The position numbers were made by a program, and so were the translations under genes. DNA of 64,000 nt from the NCBI GenBank assembly GCA_904502225.1, contig CAJGDO010000004.1, forward strand, positions 8,996 to 72,995, written 5' to 3'. Positions 53,861 to 61,608 of this stretch are shown here, one piece after another. The notes under the pieces are model-generated. The model was not told where the DNA came from and searched no databases. It worked only from the letters and a program-made list of their open reading frames with translations. This DNA is from an uncultured Clostridia bacterium (lineage in GTDB: Bacteria; Bacillota; Clostridia; Christensenellales; Borkfalkiaceae). Each line of letters opens with the position of its first letter. Within the stretch, counting starts at the first letter, position 1.

Positions 53861-54406
53861 GTGTTAATAGCAATAGTAATAATTTTTAGCCTTTTAATTT
53901 TTCCTATATTTATAAGGTTTGAGGGGGAAATTGATAAAAAAACTCAAAATTTAAGGTATAGGGTAAAACTGTTCAAAATTTTACCAATATTATTTGGTTA
54001 TGCAGAAATTATTGATGAGGGTATTGCTGTTCACGTTAACAATATTAAAGCGTTTATAATCTATTATAAAGATTTTTTTTCTATAAGAAAAAAGATTGAA
54101 CCGTTAAAAGATTACCATTTTTATAAGTTTAACTCAACAATTTATATTGGGTCAAAGGATAATTATGATTTAGTGTTGACTATCTCGATAATATACAATG
54201 CGATTATAAATTTAATCGGCTTTGCTTTTACAAATGTAAAACCATATTTAAAAATAAAAAATGATATAAATTTATATAACGATAAAAATGAATTTATATT
54301 AAATGTTAATTTTGTAATTGTGTTAAATTTACTAATGATTGCTTTAAGTTTTATAAAAATAATTTTGGAGAAGTTTATATATGCAGTCAAAAAGCAACCG
54401 AATTAA
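53861..54406 (+). CDS. DUF2953-like membrane protein
   Basis: A 181-residue protein beginning with a hydrophobic helix (LIAIVIIFSLLIFPIFI) and ending with another (FVIVLNLLMIALSFIKIILEK). Its position directly before ytfJ and its layout match DUF2953 proteins of spore formers. The start codon is GTG without a visible ribosome binding site, so the N-terminus is uncertain. Role unknown; sporulation is suggested by the neighbour. Confidence 0.68.
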   Translation: MLIAIVIIFSLLIFPIFIRFEGEIDKKTQNLRYRVKLFKILPILFGYAEIIDEGIAVHVNNIKAFIIYYKDFFSIRKKIEPLKDYHFYKFNSTIYIGSKDNYDLVLTISIIYNAIINLIGFAFTNVKPYLKIKNDINLYNDKNEFILNVNFVIVLNLLMIALSFIKIILEKFIYAVKKQPN

Positions 54407-54764
54407 TCAAACAATAGAAACAACCTTAAAAAATATAAGTGAAATAATTGACGTAAACACGGCCATCGGTAAGCCAATTAATACTAAAGATGGCGTTATT
54501 ATCCCAATATCAAAAATTACAGTTGGTTTAATTGCTGGTGGTGGAGAATATGGAAAGGTGAGCGTTTTTAAGGGAAGCAATGATTTGCCTTTCTCTGGTG
54601 GTAATGGAAGTATAATTTCAATTAAGCCGTGTGGCTTTTTAACTTATGATAAAAACGGATTTAAAATTGTGGGGGTTTTAGATACTCCGTATGAAAAAAT
54701 TATAGACAAGGCAACGGATTTTTTTGAAAAATTAAACAAAAACGATTATGAAAAAAAGAATTAG
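54381..54764 (+). CDS. ytfJ: Spore protein YtfJ/GerW
   Basis: A 127-residue spore protein. The segments IDVNTAIGKPINTKDGVIIPISKITVGLIAGGGEYG and GNGSIISIKPCGFLTY are characteristic. GGAGAAG precedes the ATG. It overlaps the DUF2953 gene by 26 bases and the next gene by 17. In Bacillus it is needed for germination-related functions. Confidence 0.93.
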   Translation: MQSKSNRINQTIETTLKNISEIIDVNTAIGKPINTKDGVIIPISKITVGLIAGGGEYGKVSVFKGSNDLPFSGGNGSIISIKPCGFLTYDKNGFKIVGVLDTPYEKIIDKATDFFEKLNKNDYEKKN

Positions 54765-55809
54765 TATATATTTAATTATTGCTTGTAATTTAATAATGTT
54801 TTTAAGTGTTATTATGTGTGACATAATGACAGTTGAAGCGTCAAATACTGCAGAAATTGTGATGGAAATGAATTCAAACAGAGTTGTTCATGCTATAAAT
54901 GAAAATGATAAAAAATATATGGCAAGCACAACAAAAATTTTAACTGCAATTTGTGTGATTGAGAATTGCGATTTAGATGAAATAGTTGTTGTAAAAAAGG
55001 AAACAACTGGAGTTGAAGGTTCAAGCATTTATTTGCAAGCGGGTGAAAAACTTTCGGTTAAAGATTTATTGTATGGATTAATGCTTCGCTCTGGAAACGA
55101 TTGTGCATTAACACTTGCCGTGCATTGTAGTGGTTCAACAGAAAATTTTGCAATCCTTATGAATCAAATGGCAGAAAAAATTGGTGCAAAAAATAGTAAT
55201 TTTGTTAATCCACACGGTTTACACAATGATAATCATTATACAACAGCGTATGATTTAGCACTTATTTCGTGCTATGCGATGAAAAATCAAGCATTTAGAG
55301 AGATTGTTTCTACGAAAACTGTTGAAATTCCTTTTACAACTCAAAATTATAATAGACGTTTAGTTAATAAGAACAAAATGTTAAAAGAATTTGAAGGTTC
55401 AACAGGAATTAAGACGGGTTTTACTAAAAAAGCCGGAAGGTGTTTGGTTAGCAGTTGCACTAGAAACGGAATTGAGTTTGTTTGTGTCGTGTTAAATTGC
55501 CCCGACATGTTCAATAGGTCTAAAAATCTTTTGACAAATGCTTTTACAAATTATAAAAAATATAAGTTAGTCGATAAAAACAATATAATATTTATTAATA
55601 ATAATACAAAATATCCTGCGTATATTAAAAATGACGTTATATTACCGCTAACAAATTATGAAAAAGAAAACCTTGAGATTTTATATAAGTTTAACGATAT
55701 TGATAAAAAAACATTAAAAAAAGATGAACAAGTTGGTATAATTGAGATTTATTGCAAAAATAAGTTGCTTTTTACTGAAAAAATCTATACTATATTAGAT
55801 ATAAGATAA
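54748..55809 (+). CDS. D-alanyl-D-alanine carboxypeptidase (DacB-like, sporulation context)
   Basis: A second peptidoglycan carboxypeptidase in the window, 353 residues. Signal peptide (1-30), catalytic STTK (about 58), SGND (about 113) and KTGFTKKAG (about 222), then a short C-terminal region. It follows ytfJ with an overlap, the arrangement seen for spore-cortex dacB genes. Codons 22-27 contain a copy of the ATTATGT-N3-ACATAAT palindrome (54811-54827). Confidence 0.92.
   Translation: MKKRISIYLIIACNLIMFLSVIMCDIMTVEASNTAEIVMEMNSNRVVHAINENDKKYMASTTKILTAICVIENCDLDEIVVVKKETTGVEGSSIYLQAGEKLSVKDLLYGLMLRSGNDCALTLAVHCSGSTENFAILMNQMAEKIGAKNSNFVNPHGLHNDNHYTTAYDLALISCYAMKNQAFREIVSTKTVEIPFTTQNYNRRLVNKNKMLKEFEGSTGIKTGFTKKAGRCLVSSCTRNGIEFVCVVLNCPDMFNRSKNLLTNAFTNYKKYKLVDKNNIIFINNNTKYPAYIKNDVILPLTNYEKENLEILYKFNDIDKKTLKKDEQVGIIEIYCKNKLLFTEKIYTILDIR
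54811..54827. repeat. 17-bp palindrome ATTATGT-N3-ACATAAT, copy 4
   Basis: Perfect 7-bp arms around GTG, but inside the signal-peptide coding region of the preceding carboxypeptidase gene, so it may be chance. Confidence 0.3.
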
Positions 55810-55825
55810 TTTAGTTAGGTGTTTT

Positions 55826-56530
55826 ATGAGAATAAACAAATATTTGGCAACTTGTGGCGTTGCTTCAAGAAGAAATGCAGATAAAATGATTCAAGACGGC
55901 TTGGTTAAAATTAACGGCAGGATTTGCTCTATGGGCGACGACGTTAACGTTGGCGAAGATACTGTTGTGGTAAACGGCAAAGTGGTTAGCGTGGTTAAAC
56001 ATTTTGACTATTATATAATGAATAAGCCAAAAGGATATGTTTGCACGGTTAAGGACGATAAAGGCAGAAAAACGGTTATTGATTTGTTGCCACCAAGTGC
56101 AAAAAGACTTTTTCCTGTCGGCAGGCTTGACTATGACACCGAAGGTTTGTTAATTTTAACAAATGACGGAGATTTAACGTTTAGGCTAACTCATCCAAAA
56201 AATGAAGTGCCAAAAACATACTTGGTTAAAACTGAAAAGCCTGTTTCAGATGAAGATGTGCAAAAATTGCGTTCTGGTGTGTATATTGACGGTGTTAAAA
56301 CTAAAAAATGTAATATTAGACTAATCGAATCAACAAAAACCGGTTCTAAATTACATATAACAATCACCGAAGGCAGAAACAGGCAAGTTCGTAAAATGTT
56401 TGAAGCCGTTAATAATAACGTTGACTTCTTAAAACGTATTAAAATTGGCGATTTAACGCTTACAGGACTTGACCGTGGCCAAGTTAGGCAGTTATCTGCA
56501 AGAGAAGTTGATTATTTGCTTAATTTATAA
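55826..56530 (+). CDS. rluB: rRNA pseudouridine synthase, RluB/RsuA family
   Basis: Modifies uridine in ribosomal RNA, 234 residues. S4 domain at 1-60 (INKYLATCGVASRRNADKMIQDG), then the pseudouridine synthase domain with catalytic aspartate in GRLDYDTEGLLILTNDG (about 98-114) and RQVRKMFEAVN. It follows dacB by 16 bases, as in other Clostridia. Confidence 0.95.
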   Translation: MRINKYLATCGVASRRNADKMIQDGLVKINGRICSMGDDVNVGEDTVVVNGKVVSVVKHFDYYIMNKPKGYVCTVKDDKGRKTVIDLLPPSAKRLFPVGRLDYDTEGLLILTNDGDLTFRLTHPKNEVPKTYLVKTEKPVSDEDVQKLRSGVYIDGVKTKKCNIRLIESTKTGSKLHITITEGRNRQVRKMFEAVNNNVDFLKRIKIGDLTLTGLDRGQVRQLSAREVDYLLNL

Positions 56531-56540
56531 TTTTATATTA

Positions 56541-56572
56541 AAAAGACTTCCAAAAATGGAAGTCTTTTTTTA
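56541..56572 (+). terminator. Terminator after rluB (convergent with the PadR gene)
   Basis: 12-bp stem (AAAAGACTTCCA / TGGAAGTCTTTT), 4-base A loop, then TTT. The A-run on its left side could also help end the minus-strand gene. Confidence 0.9.
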
Positions 56573-56583
56573 GATTTTATATT

Positions 56584-57816
56584 TTATTTTCTTATTAAGT
56601 TAAGCCCTTTAGTTTTTGCAAGAAAATATCTAATCAATGAATAAACGAATATATCAATATATATTGTAAACGGTATTGCTATAAAAGTTATAACGTCTTT
56701 TAATATTGAAAAATTAACGTTTAATAACAAAACTAATGCAAAATTGATAATTAGCAAGTTGAACACGATTATTGCCGTTGTTAAAATTGAATCGGCATTT
56801 ATTGTTTTGCTTGTCGTTAAAATCGGATTTTTTCTATATTTTGCAATATTTACTATTGGATAAATTACTAAAACTGCCGTTAAAGCCAAAACAACGATAG
56901 GTGAAAGGTTTAAAACGCTTTTATATGTTGTTGAAAAAAATAAAATTTCTGTTATAAAGAGTAAAAACATCGCTAAAGACGTGAACAAGTTTAATTTATT
57001 TTTTAACAACGTGCCGTTATCGTTTGACGAATATTTTGATGAAACTTTAAGTTTATAACCTTCCTTAAGAGCCTGAATTTTTAAGTCAGAAAAATCAATT
57101 TCTGCAATATCTCTTTTAACAGAAGATATTTCTTTTTCATTGATGGTTTGGTTAAGTTTTTTAACTTCTTTAACTTCTTCAACAGTTTCAGACTTTTCTA
57201 ATGCCGTTAATTTAACAGTTTCTTGCTCGCTTTTTTTGCTTACGCCACAAGTTTGTATTAACCCGCTTAAAACGCTTCTAAAATTGACTTCAACAGCATC
57301 GTTTGGCTTGTCTGCGACAACTTGTGTTGAAACATCAGTGTTTGGCGTTGAAACAGCGTTTTTTGCAGAAGTTTGTTCAATTTCAACAGGTTTTTCCACA
57401 ACTTTTTCAACAATAACTTGTTTTTCAACCGGAATTTGAACAATTTTTTCTATATATTCGGTTTTAACAATCGGTTGAGTTTCGCAACCAATCAATTTGT
57501 CAATAATAGCACGTGAAAAAGACCAACTTGATAAATTTTCATTTATGCAATTTCTGCCACTTTCAGTTAAGGTGAAGAATTTTCTTCTTCCACCGCCAGC
57601 AACGTCTTTTTGATATGATGATAAATATTTCAAATTTTCAAGGCGTTTTAACGCACTGTATAGAGTAGCCTGATTAATTTTATAAGCATTTTGGCTTTTT
57701 TCTTCAATCGAAAGGCTAATTTGTTCAGCAAATTTATCTTCATCAACAAGGGTATATAATATTATTGTATCAATATGCCCACGAATTAAATCACTGCTAA
57801 TTTGTTGTTGTTCCAT
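56584..57816 (-). CDS. Membrane-anchored PadR-type transcriptional regulator
   Basis: A 410-residue chimera. Residues about 10-95 are a PadR winged helix (LIRGHIDTIILYTLVDEDKFAEQISLSIEE; ATLYSALKRLENLKYLSSYQ; GGGRRKFFTLTESGR). Then comes a Val/Glu/Lys repeat region (IEKIVQIPVEKQVIVEKVVEKPVEIEQ), a Ser/Thr-rich linker, and from about 275 four hydrophobic helices. Typical PadR proteins are 100-180 residues and soluble. DNA binding from the membrane, as in other one-component membrane regulators, is inferred. No target gene is adjacent. TTGGAGC precedes the ATG. Confidence 0.8.
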   Translation of the reverse strand: MEQQQISSDLIRGHIDTIILYTLVDEDKFAEQISLSIEEKSQNAYKINQATLYSALKRLENLKYLSSYQKDVAGGGRRKFFTLTESGRNCINENLSSWSFSRAIIDKLIGCETQPIVKTEYIEKIVQIPVEKQVIVEKVVEKPVEIEQTSAKNAVSTPNTDVSTQVVADKPNDAVEVNFRSVLSGLIQTCGVSKKSEQETVKLTALEKSETVEEVKEVKKLNQTINEKEISSVKRDIAEIDFSDLKIQALKEGYKLKVSSKYSSNDNGTLLKNKLNLFTSLAMFLLFITEILFFSTTYKSVLNLSPIVVLALTAVLVIYPIVNIAKYRKNPILTTSKTINADSILTTAIIVFNLLIINFALVLLLNVNFSILKDVITFIAIPFTIYIDIFVYSLIRYFLAKTKGLNLIRK

Positions 57817-57843
57817 ATTTTTGCTCCAATATTTTATAAATAA

Positions 57844-57872
57844 ATTATACTATGAAATGAATTTTTAGTCAA
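57844..57872 (-). promoter_or_regulatory. Promoter of the PadR gene
   Basis: On the minus strand TTGACT (57867-57872), 17-base spacer, TATAAT (57844-57849), about 28 bases before the ATG. Confidence 0.85.
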
Positions 57873-58074
57873 GAAAAAACCAAAAATTACTTTTATTTTA
57901 TTATATCAGATAAAATAACAATTAAAATCGCTAGTAAAAACCTAACGATTTTAGATTTGATAAATAATAAAATTATACGCTGATTTTAATATGGTAAAAC
58001 TAATAATTCAAATATAATAAGAAAATCGATGTAAAAATTGAAAAAAATTATTTTAAATAAATTTTATAAAATAC
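57873..58074. other. AT-rich intergenic stretch with one stem-loop
   Basis: Between the divergent PadR and recombinase promoters. The only structure seen is a hairpin at 57923-57953: arms TAAAATCG / CGATTTTA extended by TAG / CTA after one mismatch. There is no T-tract on either side, and no open frame. Confidence 0.5.
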
Positions 58075-58103
58075 TTGACATATTGCCTTTTATAATCTAT
58101 AAT
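58075..58103 (+). promoter_or_regulatory. Consensus promoter of the recombinase gene
   Basis: TTGACA (58075-58080), 17-base spacer, TATAAT (58098-58103): a perfect sigma-A promoter, predicting a start at about 58110, the left edge of the inverted repeat. Confidence 0.85.
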
Positions 58104-58110
58104 ATACTTA

Positions 58111-58144
58111 ATCTATTCGCAAAAGTCGTGTTTTGCGAATAGAT
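58111..58144. other. 34-bp perfect inverted repeat, candidate dif-like recombination site
   Basis: Two 14-bp arms (ATCTATTCGCAAAA and its exact reverse complement) around the 6-base spacer GTCGTG. This is the geometry of a tyrosine-recombinase crossover site (dif arms of 11 bp, 6-bp spacer). It lies between the promoter and the coding region of a XerS-like recombinase; streptococcal dif also adjoins xerS. In RNA it would form a hairpin at the extreme 5' end of the transcript. Operator or RNA-stability roles are alternatives. Confidence 0.55.
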
Positions 58145-58170
58145 ATATGTGTATGTGTAGTAAGGGTAAA

Positions 58171-58200
58171 ATGTTAAAAACGCTTGTTCCCTACGAATGA
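58171..58200 (+). CDS. Possible 9-aa leader peptide upstream of the recombinase gene
   Basis: ATG at 58171 preceded by TAAGGG (4-base gap) opens a reading frame MLKTLVPYE ending at TGA 58198-58200, 22 bases before the recombinase start, which itself lacks a good ribosome binding site. Re-initiation or attenuation is possible; with only nine codons it may be chance. Confidence 0.35.
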   Translation: MLKTLVPYE

Positions 58201-58222
58201 TTTTATTTATGCATTATAAAAA

Positions 58223-59293
58223 ATGGTGAAAAAAATGAAAGAAAAAAGTTATTATGAACAAAGAGAAATTAATTGTATCGAAAGGCTTGATAAAATTATT
58301 GATACTTTACCCTATTACGTTCAGGAATTTTTTGTGGGCGTTCAACTAACAACCTCTGCTTTGACAAGATTAAATTACGGATATGATTTAAGGGTGTTTT
58401 TTGATTTTTTAACAAAAAAGATTTTTAGGCATAAACAAATTGAAGATATAACTTTATCCGATTTAGCAAGGCTTGATACTTCTGATATTGAATATTTTTT
58501 AGCATATTTAAGTCATTATAACATTAACGGAAAAGATGAACGTTGCACAGAAACGGGAAAAGCAAGGAAATTGTCAACTTTGCGTGCTTTTTATAAATAC
58601 TTTTTCAATAGAAACAAATTGCCAGCCAACACCCCTACTAAAGTTTCTATGCCTAAAATACATGAAAAAGAAATAATTAGGCTTGATTCCAATAGCCAAG
58701 TTGATGAAATTGGAGATATGCTTTATACTGTTGAAACAGGTTCTGGCTTATCCAAACAGCAAAGAGCCTTTCATAACGCAACAAAATTACGTGATACGGC
58801 TATTATCACCTTATTTTTAGGCACAGGCATTCGTATAAGTGAATTAGTTGGGTTAAATTGTGGCGATATAGACCTAAAAACTAACAGTTTTGTGGTCACA
58901 AGAAAAGGCGGAAATCGTGCTGTGTTATATTTTAATAATCAAGTTTCCCTTGCCCTAAATGAATATTTAGAAACAAGGCAGAGCGATAAAGAAAAACTTG
59001 ATGAGCAACCTTTGTTTTTATCATTACAAAACAAGCGAATTTGTGCAAGGCAAGTTCAAGAATTGGTTAAAAAATACGCAAAAATCGTTTCTCCCCTCAA
59101 AAAAATTACGCCACATAAACTTCGAAGCACTTTTGGCACAAATTTATATAGACAAACGGGCGATATTTACGTTGTTGCAGATTGTTTAGGTCATAAAGAC
59201 GTTAATACCACCAAAAAACACTATGCAGCGATAACTGAAGATATTAGAAAAAGTGCAGGTATGAATTTGAATTTAACAAAAAAATCCGATTAA
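58223..59293 (+). CDS. Tyrosine recombinase, XerS-like
   Basis: A 356-residue site-specific recombinase, the same length as streptococcal XerS. The N-terminal core-binding domain contains LPYYVQEFFVGVQLTTSALTRLNYGYDLRVFFDFL, similar in pattern to XerS. All catalytic residues are seen: Arg in GTGIRISEL, Lys in RKGGNRAV, His-x-x-Arg in TPHKLRSTFG, His in LGHKDVNTTKKHY and the nucleophile Tyr in that same segment. It is not next to phage genes. A single-recombinase chromosome dimer resolution role is favoured over a phage integrase, by likeness and by the adjacent repeat. Confidence 0.85.
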   Translation: MVKKMKEKSYYEQREINCIERLDKIIDTLPYYVQEFFVGVQLTTSALTRLNYGYDLRVFFDFLTKKIFRHKQIEDITLSDLARLDTSDIEYFLAYLSHYNINGKDERCTETGKARKLSTLRAFYKYFFNRNKLPANTPTKVSMPKIHEKEIIRLDSNSQVDEIGDMLYTVETGSGLSKQQRAFHNATKLRDTAIITLFLGTGIRISELVGLNCGDIDLKTNSFVVTRKGGNRAVLYFNNQVSLALNEYLETRQSDKEKLDEQPLFLSLQNKRICARQVQELVKKYAKIVSPLKKITPHKLRSTFGTNLYRQTGDIYVVADCLGHKDVNTTKKHYAAITEDIRKSAGMNLNLTKKSD

Positions 59294-59304
59294 ATCGGAT
59301 TTTT
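59281..59304. terminator. Bidirectional terminator, recombinase / Lrp
   Basis: Nine to ten-bp stem (AAAATCCGA / TCGGATTTT) that includes the recombinase stop codon, A-tract on the left and T-tract on the right, between convergent genes. Confidence 0.82.
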
Positions 59305-59309
59305 TCTTT

Positions 59310-59756
59310 TTATAAGTTTACTCCTCTTCTATTAATAATTGTTGAGAAAATTATTTGAGTTCTGGTTTTGCCATAATATTGAATTTTGTTGATAAATTTA
59401 TCCATTTCAATAGTGTTTTTAAATATAACTTTTGTAATTAAGGAATATTCCCCTGTGACACGCTCACACTCAACAACGTTAGGAGATTCAATCAAGATTT
59501 TATAAAGTTCATCTTTTTTGGTTGGCGAAACTTCAATTTCAACAAAACATTTAATAACGTTTTCATACACCGAATTGTCAATTTCAACATAATACCCTTT
59601 AATAACCCCTTTTTCTTTTAAGGTATCCATTCTTGACTTAACTGTTGGTGCAGATAAAAACAATTTTTCAGCAATCGATTTTACTGAAATTCTTGCATCG
59701 TCTTGTAAAAGTTTTAATATTTTTAAGTCTATTTCATCAATAATAGTATTTTTCAT
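59310..59756 (-). CDS. Lrp/AsnC family transcriptional regulator
   Basis: About 148 residues: an N-terminal helix-turn-helix (DEIDLKILKLLQDDARISVKSIAEKLFLSAPTVKSRMDTLKEKGVI) and a C-terminal ACT-like RAM domain (CFVEIEVSPTKKDELYKILIESPNVVECERVTGEYSLITKV). ATAGGA supports ATG 59756 over 59762. It is divergent from aspartate ammonia-lyase, the probable target. Confidence 0.92.
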   Translation of the reverse strand: MKNTIIDEIDLKILKLLQDDARISVKSIAEKLFLSAPTVKSRMDTLKEKGVIKGYYVEIDNSVYENVIKCFVEIEVSPTKKDELYKILIESPNVVECERVTGEYSLITKVIFKNTIEMDKFINKIQYYGKTRTQIIFSTIINRRGVNL

Positions 59757-59909
59757 CTTCATTCCTATCCACTATTGTTTTTAAGTATTATAATTCATAA
59801 TGTAAAAAAATGCAACTATAAATTTTATAAAATTAAATATTTTTTAGGCAAAATTTTATTTTATTAAAAAAATATTTTTAAAGTTAAAATTTTATTTGGT
59901 ATAAAAATA

Positions 59910-59933
59910 AGTGTGATATAATCAAATTACACT
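59910..59933 (+). promoter_or_regulatory. Promoter -10 with flanking dyad before aspartate ammonia-lyase
   Basis: TATAAT at 59917-59922 is flanked by AGTGT (59910-59914) and ACACT (59929-59933), arms that extend to 7 bp with one mismatch. The -35 is weak (TTTGGT), as expected for a regulated promoter. Binding by the divergent Lrp is an inference. Confidence 0.5.
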
Positions 59934-59950
59934 AAAAGAGGATGGCTAAT

Positions 59951-61324
59951 ATGAGTTATAGAAACGAGTCTGATTCAATAGGAATGCTTGAAATTCCCGC
60001 ATCTGCATATTATGGGGTTCAATCATCAAGGGGTGCTAAAAACTTTAACATAAGTGGCAACCTTATGAACATTAATTTTATCTACAATATAGTTAAAATT
60101 AAAAAGGCTGCGTCAATTGCAAATAAAAATGCGGACAATTTAGATGCAAAAATTTCAGATGCAATCGTGAGTGCTTGTGATGAAATTTTGCAAGGAAAAT
60201 TTGATAAAGAATTCATTACTGACGCTATCCAAGGCGGTGCTGGTACTTCTGTTAATATGAACGTGAACGAAGTTATTGCTAACCGTGCGACTGAAATTTT
60301 AGGTGGAAAACTTGGTGAATATATTTGCCACCCAAATGACCACGTTAATAAGTCACAATCAACTAACGACGTTGTGCCAACGGCTGGTAAGTTAACGGTT
60401 TTAGACTTGTCCGCCCTACTTTTTGAACAATTAGACCAATTGATTGCTAATTTAGAAAATAAGGCTGAAGAATTCCACGATATAATAAAAATGGGCAGAA
60501 CCCAACTTGAAGATGCTGTGCCAATTCGTTTAGGCCAAGAATTTTCTGCATATGCATCTGCTATTAAAAGATGTTATAGATTAGTTAAACAATCTATAAA
60601 TGAAATGTATTCAGTTAATATTGGTGGAACAGCAATCGGAACATCAATAAACGCTAATAAAGAATATCTAACAAACATTACCAAGGAATTATCAAAAGTT
60701 TCTGGGTATGATTTAATACAAGCAAAGGACTTAATCGATAGCACACAAAATTTAGACGGGTTTGTTTACGTTTCAGGTACATTAAAAACTTGTGCAGTCA
60801 CCTTATCTAAAATGTGCAACGACTTGCGTTTAATGGCAAGTGGTCCAAAAACGGGTATTTCCGAAATTGTTTTACCAGCAATGCAAAACGGCTCTTCTAT
60901 TATGCCGGGTAAAGTAAACCCTGTTATTCCAGAAGTTGTTTCACAAGTTGCTTTTGCGGTTATTGGAAACGACGTGACAATTTCTATGGCGGCTGAAGCC
61001 GGACAACTTGAACTTAATGCTTTTGAACCTGTTATTTTCTATAAATTGTTTGAATCAATTGTATGCTTAACAAACGCAGTAAACACTTTAACGGAAAATT
61101 GTATTAAAGGAATTATTGCGAATAAGACAAAGTGTTCAGAGTTGTTAAATAACAGTCTTGGCATAGTCACTGCCCTCTGCCCTTATATCGGCTATAAAAA
61201 GTCAGCCGAAATTGCCAAGGAAGCACTTAAAACTAATCTTTCAATTAAAGAGGTTGTGTTAAAGCATAACATCTTAAGCGAAAATGAGTTAAAAGATATT
61301 TTAGATCCTTCTCACATGACATAA
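59951..61324 (+). CDS. aspA: Aspartate ammonia-lyase
   Basis: Fumarase/aspartase superfamily enzyme, about 457 residues, converting aspartate to fumarate and ammonia. The signature GSSIMPGKVNP is near residue 315, with STNDVVPTAGKL (the aspartase form; fumarases usually have FPTA), GRTQLEDAVPIRLGQEF and the IGGTAIGT loop. AGAGG fits ATG 59951 better than 59942. Fumarase is the alternative but less likely. Confidence 0.82.
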   Translation: MSYRNESDSIGMLEIPASAYYGVQSSRGAKNFNISGNLMNINFIYNIVKIKKAASIANKNADNLDAKISDAIVSACDEILQGKFDKEFITDAIQGGAGTSVNMNVNEVIANRATEILGGKLGEYICHPNDHVNKSQSTNDVVPTAGKLTVLDLSALLFEQLDQLIANLENKAEEFHDIIKMGRTQLEDAVPIRLGQEFSAYASAIKRCYRLVKQSINEMYSVNIGGTAIGTSINANKEYLTNITKELSKVSGYDLIQAKDLIDSTQNLDGFVYVSGTLKTCAVTLSKMCNDLRLMASGPKTGISEIVLPAMQNGSSIMPGKVNPVIPEVVSQVAFAVIGNDVTISMAAEAGQLELNAFEPVIFYKLFESIVCLTNAVNTLTENCIKGIIANKTKCSELLNNSLGIVTALCPYIGYKKSAEIAKEALKTNLSIKEVVLKHNILSENELKDILDPSHMT

Positions 61325-61325
61325 T

Positions 61326-61369
61326 ATATATAAAGGCGTTCCCATTAACTTGGGAACGCCTTTATATAT
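61326..61369. terminator. Long hairpin between aspartase and the cysteine-rich gene
   Basis: A 19-bp perfect stem (core AAAGGCGTTCCCA / TGGGAACGCCTTT), 6-base loop, between convergent genes. T-tracts are weak, but the stem is very strong. Confidence 0.8.
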
Positions 61370-61539
61370 TAATTTTCATCAGTAATAATTTTAGTAATTT
61401 TAATTATTTTATAGTTTTTATCACACTCTATACATTTGCCACAACTGTCGCAAATTTTGTTTGGATCAAGGTCGCACCTGTCGCATTCCCCACAATTAAT
61501 ACAGTCTCTATCATAAATTTCACATTTTTTTGTATCCAT
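61369..61539 (-). CDS. Cysteine-rich small protein, 56 aa
   Basis: Contains ten cysteines in CxxC-type pairs (DCINCGECDRCDLDPNKICDSCGKCIECDKN), suggesting zinc or iron-sulfur binding, loosely like a ferredoxin but without the exact CxxCxxCxxxCP pattern. AAGGAG fixes ATG 61539; the longer frame to 61569 is unsupported. It is divergent from lexA across a LexA-type box, so damage-inducible expression is likely. Function unknown. Confidence 0.7.
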   Translation of the reverse strand: MDTKKCEIYDRDCINCGECDRCDLDPNKICDSCGKCIECDKNYKIIKITKIITDEN

Positions 61540-61562
61540 TTTATTTTTCTCCTTAAAATATA

Positions 61563-61602
61563 CAAACATATGTTTGACTTTTGTTTTAATTTATGTTAAA
61601 AT
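61563..61602 (+). promoter_or_regulatory. LexA box overlapping the lexA promoter
   Basis: The 14-bp palindrome CAAACATATGTTTG (61563-61576) differs from the Bacillus SOS consensus CGAACATATGTTCG only at the second and thirteenth positions. It overlaps the -35 TTGACT (61574-61579), followed after 17 bases by TAAAAT (61597-61602). Autoregulation of lexA is expected; the box is also about 24 bases upstream of the divergent gene's start codon. Confidence 0.82.
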
Positions 61603-61608
61603 TGTGCT

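Noticed and set aside
58223..59293. A phage integrase marking a prophage
   Set aside because: No phage, excisionase or structural genes are nearby, and length and N-terminal sequence fit XerS better.
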